This document shows positions 35,601 to 41,397 of a stretch of DNA of 64,000 nt, in pieces; the first letter of the stretch is position 1; each line of letters opens with the position of its first letter. The DNA is from a virus, in IMG/VR virus record IMGVR_UViG_3300042691_017518, positions 1-64,000 of that record. One strand, written 5' to 3'. Under the pieces are notes generated by a model. That model was not told the DNA's origin and ran no database searches. It worked only from the letters and a program-made list of their open reading frames with translations. The position numbers were made by a program, and so were the translations under genes.

Positions 35601-36797
35601 TTTAATTTTCTGCACACTTTGCACAGCTACTACAGTAAGTTTACCGTCCATTACTTGAGCAGTAACTCTAGCAAAAGGATAGTTTCCTGACATACCTGGA
35701 ATATCAGTATAGTCTCTAATAATAAACTTACCTTCTTGAATATTAGAAAGATCTTCTACAGATGCATTAAATACAGGACTCTCTGCGCTTTTATTTTGAG
35801 AAGAGTTTTGTAAAGGAATTGTATTTTGTACTGCTGATGCTCCAGTTTGAGTTGCTGCAGGTAATGGCTTATCAAAAGTAAAGATCTTGTCTAGAGAATC
35901 TTTATCATTTTCAGACATCTGATATGCCTCAAGAACAAACGAACTAGAGTTAAAGAAGTTACCATCTTCTGAATATAAATCTGTACTAACAGCGCCATTG
36001 TTAGCCACTGTTTCATTATAGTTTCCTTTGTTAATTTTAGTATAGTCAATTCTAAATAACTGCTCTCCTAAAAAATCTGCTAATTCTTCATTAGTATTAA
36101 AACTATAAGGAACGTTTTTATTAGCTTTAGTATTAAACCTTACTACTTCAAATTTGCCATTTGTAAATTCTACCGTAGTTCTGTAGAGCATTTTCTCTAT
36201 AGTTTTTCTAGCAGCATTTATATTTTCATTAGTAGTGGCGGTTCTTAAAGTATTTATCGCATTCTTTAATGCAGTAAAGTTTTTAGTATCTTTAATTTTA
36301 TGAGACTTCATTTGCATAGGATATAATCCATATGCAGAAGGAACTAAAAGATAAGGTATACCTTCTTTTAATCTATTTATTTCTACATACAATTCCTTTG
36401 AAGAATTTTTTAAATCTTCTTGTATTTTAGCACTGTTAGTACCTTCTCCTGTTTGTAAAACACCTCCAACTTTAATAACCATAAGAAAAGGAATATTCTT
36501 CCCACTTTCTTCGCTAGCTTTTTTAAGTACTTCTATAGGATTATTGTTAGCAAAACTGCCATTTTCATTGCGCTCATTGTTAATCCTTGTTTGGGACTTA
36601 TGACGAATACGTAAAGTAATAGGAGCTTTCTTAGCTCCCATCTTTTCAAATTGCTTTAACTTAGCCTCGTTCATTTCGAGACCAGGAATATTTATTTTAT
36701 CGTCCTTGATTAACTGGTCAATAAGACCGTTATTAAGAATACTTTTGAATTCTTCTTCTGTACGCCATTGATTATCGTACCAGTACTTACAAGCCAT
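26622..36797 (-). CDS. giant virion RNA polymerase protein with zincin and NADAR domains, 3391 aa
   Basis: This is a crAss-like virion RNAP. The metal-binding motif LDFDID (D2039, D2041, D2043) lies after GYRIPTEDKYS and ILPVEVTTVAG, lining up with the RAPT...HPLVCxAFNADFDGD region of cellular RNAP beta-prime. In phi14:2 the homologous single-chain polymerase (gp66) is ejected and transcribes early genes. Upstream, residues about 600-660 hold a zinc-peptidase-like HEAFH motif (H633-H637). The C-terminus (about 3185-3335) is a NADAR/YbiA-like domain: SEHAYQTWK with E3222, KQHPELVQG, and GENKFIEAL match the YbiA blocks SEHYFQAQK, EQHAELRAL and GKNRLGYLL. At 3391 aa it is much longer than the phi14:2 enzyme (about 2180 aa as I recall). 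Self-processing by the zincin is a hypothesis. Confidence 0.9.
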   Translation of the reverse strand: MACKYWYDNQWRTEEEFKSILNNGLIDQLIKDDKINIPGLEMNEAKLKQFEKMGAKKAPITLRIRHKSQTRINNERNENGSFANNNPIEVLKKASEESGKNIPFLMVIKVGGVLQTGEGTNSAKIQEDLKNSSKELYVEINRLKEGIPYLLVPSAYGLYPMQMKSHKIKDTKNFTALKNAINTLRTATTNENINAARKTIEKMLYRTTVEFTNGKFEVVRFNTKANKNVPYSFNTNEELADFLGEQLFRIDYTKINKGNYNETVANNGAVSTDLYSEDGNFFNSSSFVLEAYQMSENDKDSLDKIFTFDKPLPAATQTGASAVQNTIPLQNSSQNKSAESPVFNASVEDLSNIQEGKFIIRDYTDIPGMSGNYPFARVTAQVMDGKLTVVAVQSVQKIKRQNANDTFTLGPDVTSAVRSAATKKFFEDKHVVAFQEKLKTEGKINEKVSDIEEAATEAASSIIGAALASFDLAATIESEVETSLPEDEAPDLNSIIEVSNEIVPEDPTSTETYTPGAAAWNDDDLDFDGNFDRPEPNTDTPFRLAPREDATTWNQEEELNWLKDKIGKAYTRGSGKKGTVKVFRNLESLEKYLPKETYEQLLEARKNGKELHGVFTKAALFLSKNALPGTSYHEAFHIVFNLALPLSVRIDLINEAYERFKDELPLRKVTKKDGTVIYRMPSFLQVEELLADKFMDFVAEENTKEADAGFDFRSEAMKSLTTPAGDLIDAFNGSVKLAKQFNAMRKMLKVFFFPEARINIDNIFQDINLGIYKHAIKFKSTRMPEGIRLRQETAPDLRYDNVEEERQAFEYLETLMDEIITQYRNKLDPESRLNDKEVISKIGVHKLYSTVLSRLAGEMKYSLAKNKIEHLKRLEKLYNVLTNRGEKVEKIAIKVKNEDGELVEKKILQFTGVTDLLERFNQSLLRRGLKISYSGIKNTKETAREVETAEEDSFKEYENEDQVYEESWMTSHIETNAFESVSQRLKAFFATIPKYKSNRANAAQVINGFGVVSKEDPAAVFRYLISKIANSYSMSEMMQKLQDIEKEKPYIKDILKRLAVDPILKTELFASVGSKNYAVFKAVYEKNGTYSIIDSNRKGLDAVIKEEIIAQFLTHSNPLLKEDLETIDTEKAKQFAKNLLTIYDFLVKNQSAQGGTLTAETIDRTLSDVSKLLTKNGINLSKQDLQNVVSPKEGKFEWKNLIDLLSTVNKIAKELSEGNNVFAFLKPTEELITKENRKEKTLIEELARKITPVLEREVVSSFRNIDNKTVYNLILSGFLDKQLSKFTDYDKLQEYLKEIAGDPLMSNLPILEDLLDQDSNFQKNFHSVLLDGLTRKGKKQAASYADMSDIEMEATSMAMFYNSNSLKKAYYKLPIPSDSPTIAYIRGEKFSREEIVDRLVKTAEAEFGRIKKLQTSKTDSVLRRIPNYFNKGTKFQILDFLNGKIDTKKGFNEAKVRAEIEKFLDADITKSKFFKKEIDSLKKKGVILAVNDTTGKIAFSEKVIDKTIKDSTDFFKSYLLNTYYMNTQLTTLLGGDPAFYKNTTDYQKRFKQVLSPGMFSNTENQRDYYKAIILNDEAAPTKKETQSHILAIIDRANIPEAEKKVLRTTWTTTDHNYTDAATFISAERRKETMEGLGRWTPEHDAAMVRMKAGKETIEDLNLLNPPFKPEKPFIFSHRIEDGVVIPTQIKNAETVLTKSFAEKKDAAGNFLYPKLAALYADMESGKIDTAIFESAVKVGGIGNTIDKENKVRFTEYEEQPDGSYKLPENAEIINLKTEDWRLQQETPPHYVDERGNFGTQLRNLIIGDIKLDGDYTVGGKSMKGSEVARLFQELIVEDLKTSFEDVREIFENPDGTINYEKLAAELRKEVIDREMGQEYLDALAPIEVVLKNGEKAVRTALPLYHPMIAYKMEAVMNSFFKNRVTKQKINGGALINTTAFGVSDQLKMIVNEETGTITYQALLPAWSKQFFPKNSKGEVDIEALRNNPQAADLLKIVGYRIPTEDKYSMFNIEVVGFTPISMGGTVILPVEVTTVAGLDFDIDKLYFMAKAFTVNKKGEAKTVRYYDSAKTQEEATLVAENIYKNFRDYVRFIKATVKKEEDQDRMIKVRRDLLEKQAEAYELKKEIAETDEFLELKEAIKQAKDDQKAALAMAQTTGEDPDPVWMKFIQDTIDGFYKELEEEYMPFNEAMAEIKEVDQNAINFIAKRLMSKDFNPITANSKKARDNKKLDIIHGILENENTAASILNPGNFESLRESSARIRLLQAGEVTKANKLKGKELTKAADDLDDADFNINYPSTQLELFRRNMMGKQLIGIFANHNTHHAKAQFTNLALKSPITVNGQEYLMLNQVYNNQGQRISKLLATDLAAVVDNAKDPIASFLNMNTFTANTIALMQRLGIQEDFIYAFINQPVILELTQKYYNDRGSLSEEKQFSDIKNKWQGLLNAKLKEAGIDPATVAAVDFTTDLLEKNLNPDKSVDYYIVQSAVLKAFGDWYETAGELGQGIQASRVDTTGVGPTSAANYTMLQKQRNVLEKIKKDTNKIQGAEEIFWGGSEQIMIPGFTKYGLISPINVLNKIFPSIGTINEQGGFSFSILGELKNTFAEFKRNKSLTEKEAQMINTHFINFIASNFPFFRYSQSKDILGSTPNRLMELKNKIPADAPYKMFLDKLYVVEANAYSPIRRIEYYNTGKKPVEIQRVKYAWERMMQDSNPEVKELALDLVKYTYFANGYGFGPFSFANMIPVKFWTNEFQIANNIVDSKGNPFNVFLEQSLDSQKLSDDKAIWEKRFIDQFLRNNYDKENLVPAVKIDKTIGEKEGGTTGTQLNNVVTEAAKNSKGGIIQTPKGALIINKDKNKGLIPNNTPVPFIKVYGERNAIYLYKYVPTKFDQKNPDNFDGKRDIDTVMYQRVSTLGTSNFTLEYDYFKDIENSVLSDIKATPNPKVSNTPAPSNQIADEIASNDAAMLAAIGETPTAADVTTTVAPTKVTNEESIPELGSILPTTQSSTSVEGKVSNQLTEEDVKWLRANLRLIETTYKSRNLFGARDTELKTPLLFDNNKTKVIRIDPDPAGTSAIVFERDAKTWMVKLEEKDNKVSPRLYEWKDVYGEGNFSFYATDGSTASDLENINKSGLMDLINQLYEDTNIPDPGDKQLIVSNALQQKYGLKRTYKDIINELKPAQPATSVKPENISSKGSEFAKKLTNVGNTVGLTYKGKEYVNSEHAYQTWKSGEFNQAGYDLKGGKVRGGKIGDTFSIMTDILTEKLKQHPELVQGINERGGLAYIEQSTHNVIGDKFWESTGENKFIEALAKAYQNISTTQPSTPVTPAKPAFLASLDTATTEKMGLFEQEYWNEYQEATAKLPEEERMPQEVFISLNYEQQIAAIEHAKNC

Positions 36798-36813
36798 AGA
36801 CTTAATATTTTAA

Positions 36814-37287
36814 TTATCCAGCAAGATCTTTATCAAATAGAAGCATGTCGTTAGTAAGAGCTAATCTAGCTAATAAATCTAAATATTCCCCTACTGCCCC
36901 TACTTGATGTGTAGTAAAGTCTTGTAACAAAAGTACAACTTTTAAAGAAAGATCTGCACGTCTTGCAGACTTTTCATACTCATTAAGTAGATCCTTTTCC
37001 ATTTGGTAAGCCATTTCTAAAGCTGACTTAATATCAGTACAGCTACAGTCTACTGCATCTAATGCCTCAACACTTAGTTCTCCTCCTAAATCATTAGCAA
37101 ACTTTTCTATTTTTAAGTAATGCTCACGTTCTCCATTAGACTCATCTAAGAAAAACTTTTCTGCGCCAAAATAAGATAAAGACTTCATTCTGTTGCTTAG
37201 TTTTAAATAAGCTTGTGAAGCTGTTAGTTCTAGTTTACCAAACTTGTTGAGTTCTTTTTGTTCTATGTCTGTAAGTAATTTTTCCAT
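36814..37287 (-). CDS. ferritin (non-haem, ferroxidase type)
   Basis: 157 aa from ATG 37287, 2 bases after the upstream stop; an ATG at 37296 would add three residues and overlap. It aligns by eye along its length with bacterial ferritin FtnA. The helix A ligand E20 (GKLELTAS), E53 and H56 (GEREHYLKI, the ExxH motif), E97 (YQMEKDLL) and Q128 (LLQDFTTHQ) match FtnA E17, E50, H53, E94 and Q127, and the ending LFDKDL matches YFIDKEL. The ferroxidase centre therefore looks complete. It lies between genes for two giant ejection proteins in the late operon. Packaging in the virion is possible but unproven. Alternatives are Dps or a ruberythrin-like protein; the C-terminus favours Ftn. Confidence 0.85.
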   Translation of the reverse strand: MEKLLTDIEQKELNKFGKLELTASQAYLKLSNRMKSLSYFGAEKFFLDESNGEREHYLKIEKFANDLGGELSVEALDAVDCSCTDIKSALEMAYQMEKDLLNEYEKSARRADLSLKVVLLLQDFTTHQVGAVGEYLDLLARLALTNDMLLFDKDLAG

Positions 37288-37289
37288 AA

Positions 37290-40200
37290 TTAACATTCTT
37301 TTTTAAACTGTTCGTTGAAGAACACATTTACTTTTGATTTAAGCAATTGTTTTATAATATCATTAAAGTTATTATCTATTATTTCTTTTCTTGATGGAGT
37401 TCCTTCTAAAGCAGCTAGTTCTGCATAAGCACTACTATCTTTTCTACCAGCTTCTTCAAGAGCTTGCATAGCTTGCTCTCTAGTCATTGTGCCTTTTTTA
37501 ACAGCATCTATGTATTCTGCATCATATTTAGCATCTATATCAACAGCTAATTCTTTTCCTCTTTTTTCAATAGCTACTTCTAATTCATTTATTTCATCTA
37601 ATAATCTTTTTGCAGGAGTAAGAGCATAAGAGCTTTTTAAACCTGTAAGTTTACTTTGAAGTTTTGCAAAAGCAGAGTCAGACATTACATCAATAGTCCT
37701 ATATGCTTCTTGTCTTCTTCTTTCTATATCAGCTTTCTTAGCTTCTATGTCAATTGGAGTTTCTGTTTCTTCTTCAATAGCTATTCCAGATTCTTGTGCT
37801 ACGATAGCTTTACGAAGAGCTAAGAAATGCTCAGGCATACCTTTTTTAAATGCAGGTAGTTGGCCTATAAAAGTATCTCCTTGATAAACATTTATTGCTA
37901 CATCTTCAGGAGAACGATCTACTTTATTATAATCATTGTCAGATAACTTAAAAGTAGCTTCTACAGTATTTTCATAAAGCTCTTTATTATTTAAGAAATC
38001 AGGAGAGTTAATTAAAGCATTATCAGAAGGTTGATCAGATTTTTCTCCTCTAGGATTAGTCCATGCTTCCCATCTACCTGTTTTAGGATTACGAACTAGC
38101 TGTCCATCTTTTATTTTCTTATCATATAAAAGAGGTATAATAGAATTATTACCAACATTACTAGTTTCAAAGATTGACGCTTCTTCTATTTTCTTAGTCT
38201 CACTTGCATAAAAATCTGGATCAAACTCAGCATCTTCATCTAAAGGTGCAGGTTGATTAGCATCAGTAGGGTCTGCAAAATCTTGCTGTAGGGTTGGTTC
38301 AGTTTTCTCTTCATTAAAAGTTTTTAATAACTCTGTGAGTGCATTAGAAATTTTTCCTGCAGCATTTGGATCATTGGCAAGTACTTCAGCAAGTTGGTCT
38401 ATATTATATAATCCAGGAATAGCTTTATTCTCTTTTTCTAATTTATCAATGATTTCTCTAAACAATGCAGGTTTTGATTGTAGAGTTTGAATAAGAGTAT
38501 CTGTATCTACAACAGTGGCATCTTTAGCTTTAGGATCTAAATCAGCAATTAAACTAGCTAATTCTTGATCTGTAGCAGCTAATTCCGCAGCAGCTCTTTC
38601 ATCTACTATACTAGTGTTGCCTGTTAAAGATTTCTCATCAGCTGCTACTTTATTTAAAGTGTCAGAAGACTTAGCTGCGGCAGCAGCTTTTTTAGTATCC
38701 TCTTCAGCTTCTTGAGCCATTGCTATTTTAGAATTCTCATATAACTGCGTGTAGATATTTAAAAAGTCTTTTGCGCCTTTATTAGTAAAGAGCACATCAT
38801 ACATTTTAGAAATCTTAGCTTTACGTTCTTTGATTAAAATTAAATCTTGTAATAAAGGCTCTATTTGTTTTCTGTATAGATTATAACTTGTTGGGTCGTT
38901 TTCTTTCCAGTTATTAAGTTCTGCTTGATATAGTTCTTTTGCAGTAGTAGCAAACTCTGCTGAGTCTTGAGCACTAACTCCTGCAATTTGAGCAATAAGT
39001 TTATTTAAAACTTTAGGACTTACATTCCCTTTACTTAGTTTATTAACTACTCCTTGTAGTTCATCTTCACGATTTTCTAAATTTAAAGTAGCGCCATAAA
39101 GGAAAGTCATTTGATCTTTTAAAGGTTCTGTAAGACCTAATGGATCTTCTACACCTTTAAAGTTTTTTCTCCAGAAATCTACAAATACTTTGCTATCATT
39201 AAAAGCTGTGTCTACTTCATTGTGAGCTTTAATAATATTATCTGTGTTAAATCTAGCTTTATCTAAAGCAGCTTTTCTAGTTTCTTCTGTAAACTCTAGA
39301 ACTCCTTGGATACCAAACTGCTGATTAAAAGTTTCTAAAGGCAGTTGCTCAAGAGCATCGAGTTCTTGAATAACAGTTTCTCCAATACGATTTTTAACAC
39401 GAGTTGAAACAAAAGAATGGAATTGTTCGTATTCTTTGTTTTTATAATTAAAGATATCCCCCTTATCTAAAGCTTCATCCATCTCTGATTGAATGGTAAA
39501 GTTTTTAGCCATGTTCTCAAAGTTATTTTTAAGAACAGGGTTAACAGGATTATCATTAATATTTTTAGCAGTAGCTCTAGCTTTTTCTACTTCTTTTTTA
39601 ACTTCTTTAATTTCTTGTCTAACTCCTCCATAAGATTCCCAACCTCTAGAAAGTTCTCCTGTTTGAGCATCGTATTTAAAAGGCAGCTTTAATCCTAACA
39701 TACCCATCAAGAATCCTATACTCATAGAATCAAACCCTTCTACTGATCCCCCGTAGTTACGAGCAGCAGTAGTCATTGACTTTAAGAAAGTAGTAGAGTT
39801 CTTGATTGCTTCATCAGAGAATTGAGCACTCCAATAGTTAGAATATCCTTCCTGAATTACTCCTTGTGCGTATTCTTCAAATCCTTCAGTTAATCCAGAT
39901 TTTAAAGCAGTTGTACCGTAACCTAAAGCTCTTCCAAATTTACCCATTGCATCCGCACGAGCAACTACTTTTCCTCCTTTGGCAACAGTTCCTGTCATCC
40001 TTAAAGGATTAAGGCGGGAAATAGCTTGATTTACTCTATAGCCAGAACTAAAAGCTTTAGAGAACTGAATCATATTAGAAAAACCTACAAGAGGAATGTT
40101 GGTAAACCAAGCTAACTCAGATGCATCCTCTGCTCCTTTTTTAATAAGAGCCATTTTTGCTGGAGGAATAACTGCTTCCTCCATATCAGAATTCTGAAGA

Positions 40201-41363
40201 ATTTTAAAAATTTCTTCGTCAGTAAAATTCTGAGTTTTTAAATAATTTCTTTTAGCTTGATCTAATGTTTGATCATAAGTATCTCTAGCAATTAAACTAG
40301 ACTCATATCCAGCAGAACGAACCATAGAAGTAGCCGTACCTATACCTGCTCTATAAGTCTTAGTTAGGTTAGCTATCTTTCTCATGTTATTAAAGTCAGA
40401 TAATTGATCTAATCCTCTAATAACTTTATATCCTTTAGCAAATGAGTTTGTTAATTTAGCTGCTCCTACAAGTGTATTGCCAAATAAATTAGATGCTTGT
40501 GCAGCAAGTCTTGCAGTGTTACCTGCTAATATAGCAGATCCTGTTCCAAATGTTGCAGCAGTAATAGCTCCTGCAGCCATTTCAGTTAATACTGCTCCTG
40601 CAACAAAAGATACTGCTGGAGCTACATCAGCATTAAGAGACTTCATTGGATGTGTGATAAACCTAGAAAAGAAATTTTTAGGTTGACCATTTACATCATA
40701 AGCATAATCAGATCCTCCGTAAACAGCTAAATGTTTATCAAGACCTTGATCCATAGTTTCCCATGCATCAAATACACCATTGTTAAAAATATTTTGAGCA
40801 TCCCAAGTAAATAATCCTTTAGCTAAACCATATGTTAAAGGAACTAAACCTCCTACATTTAAAGCCGTCTTGCCTACTAATTTTAGTAAAGTGTTTCCTG
40901 ATTCTGCTAAAAATCCTTGATTCTCGTCAAGCTCGTCTAAGAATTTTTTAACTTGAGTATTATAATTCTTTTGTTTAAAAGCAGCATAATCCTGTAAATC
41001 TCTGTCAAAACGAATTCCAAATTTATTAGGATCTAATAACTGAACCATTCTCGTTCCGTTATCATTGATAAACTTTTCTCTTTCAAATTTATCTGGAATT
41101 CCTTTAGCTAAATCTATAGGAGTAAATAGCTGATTTATATTGCCTTGCACTAATAAATTACTTCCAGCAATATTAGTACCTGACTTATATTCAAAAGCAG
41201 CTTTACCTAAACCTGTTTGCCAAGCTTCCTGTCTAGTTTTAGGTTCTCTATATGCTATTTCAGGACGAAACTCTGGAGTAGTAATCTTTCCATTATCACT
41301 AGCAGTATTAACTCCTTTAACTGTTTTAGGGTCAACTGTTTCTTCTTTATCGTCTTCTGCCAT
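37290..41363 (-). CDS. large membrane-active virion/ejection protein, 1357 aa
   Basis: The third of the giant late proteins. An acidic start is followed by two hydrophobic, glycine/alanine-rich regions at about residues 160-185 and 240-300 (AVSFVAGAVLTEMAAGAITAA type) that could enter membranes. Long charged coiled coil and low-complexity acidic stretches follow to the end. No enzyme motif is visible. In crAss-like phages a similar large protein sits beside the RNAP and is ejected with it. A pore or conduit role is my inference from the hydrophobic segments. The start ATG at 41363 follows a 34-base gap holding a promoter-like box. Confidence 0.78.
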   Translation of the reverse strand: MAEDDKEETVDPKTVKGVNTASDNGKITTPEFRPEIAYREPKTRQEAWQTGLGKAAFEYKSGTNIAGSNLLVQGNINQLFTPIDLAKGIPDKFEREKFINDNGTRMVQLLDPNKFGIRFDRDLQDYAAFKQKNYNTQVKKFLDELDENQGFLAESGNTLLKLVGKTALNVGGLVPLTYGLAKGLFTWDAQNIFNNGVFDAWETMDQGLDKHLAVYGGSDYAYDVNGQPKNFFSRFITHPMKSLNADVAPAVSFVAGAVLTEMAAGAITAATFGTGSAILAGNTARLAAQASNLFGNTLVGAAKLTNSFAKGYKVIRGLDQLSDFNNMRKIANLTKTYRAGIGTATSMVRSAGYESSLIARDTYDQTLDQAKRNYLKTQNFTDEEIFKILQNSDMEEAVIPPAKMALIKKGAEDASELAWFTNIPLVGFSNMIQFSKAFSSGYRVNQAISRLNPLRMTGTVAKGGKVVARADAMGKFGRALGYGTTALKSGLTEGFEEYAQGVIQEGYSNYWSAQFSDEAIKNSTTFLKSMTTAARNYGGSVEGFDSMSIGFLMGMLGLKLPFKYDAQTGELSRGWESYGGVRQEIKEVKKEVEKARATAKNINDNPVNPVLKNNFENMAKNFTIQSEMDEALDKGDIFNYKNKEYEQFHSFVSTRVKNRIGETVIQELDALEQLPLETFNQQFGIQGVLEFTEETRKAALDKARFNTDNIIKAHNEVDTAFNDSKVFVDFWRKNFKGVEDPLGLTEPLKDQMTFLYGATLNLENREDELQGVVNKLSKGNVSPKVLNKLIAQIAGVSAQDSAEFATTAKELYQAELNNWKENDPTSYNLYRKQIEPLLQDLILIKERKAKISKMYDVLFTNKGAKDFLNIYTQLYENSKIAMAQEAEEDTKKAAAAAKSSDTLNKVAADEKSLTGNTSIVDERAAAELAATDQELASLIADLDPKAKDATVVDTDTLIQTLQSKPALFREIIDKLEKENKAIPGLYNIDQLAEVLANDPNAAGKISNALTELLKTFNEEKTEPTLQQDFADPTDANQPAPLDEDAEFDPDFYASETKKIEEASIFETSNVGNNSIIPLLYDKKIKDGQLVRNPKTGRWEAWTNPRGEKSDQPSDNALINSPDFLNNKELYENTVEATFKLSDNDYNKVDRSPEDVAINVYQGDTFIGQLPAFKKGMPEHFLALRKAIVAQESGIAIEEETETPIDIEAKKADIERRRQEAYRTIDVMSDSAFAKLQSKLTGLKSSYALTPAKRLLDEINELEVAIEKRGKELAVDIDAKYDAEYIDAVKKGTMTREQAMQALEEAGRKDSSAYAELAALEGTPSRKEIIDNNFNDIIKQLLKSKVNVFFNEQFKKEC

Positions 41364-41377
41364 GATTGAAATAATAT

Positions 41378-41385
41378 CAAAGGTA
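41378..41385 (-). promoter_or_regulatory. candidate Bacteroidota-type -7 box upstream of the 1357 aa gene
   Basis: On the minus strand TACCTTTG, a perfect match to TAnnTTTG, lies 14 bases before the ATG at 41363. No clear TTG -33 element is seen at the usual distance. Confidence 0.35.
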
Positions 41386-41397
41386 ATAAAAAATTAC

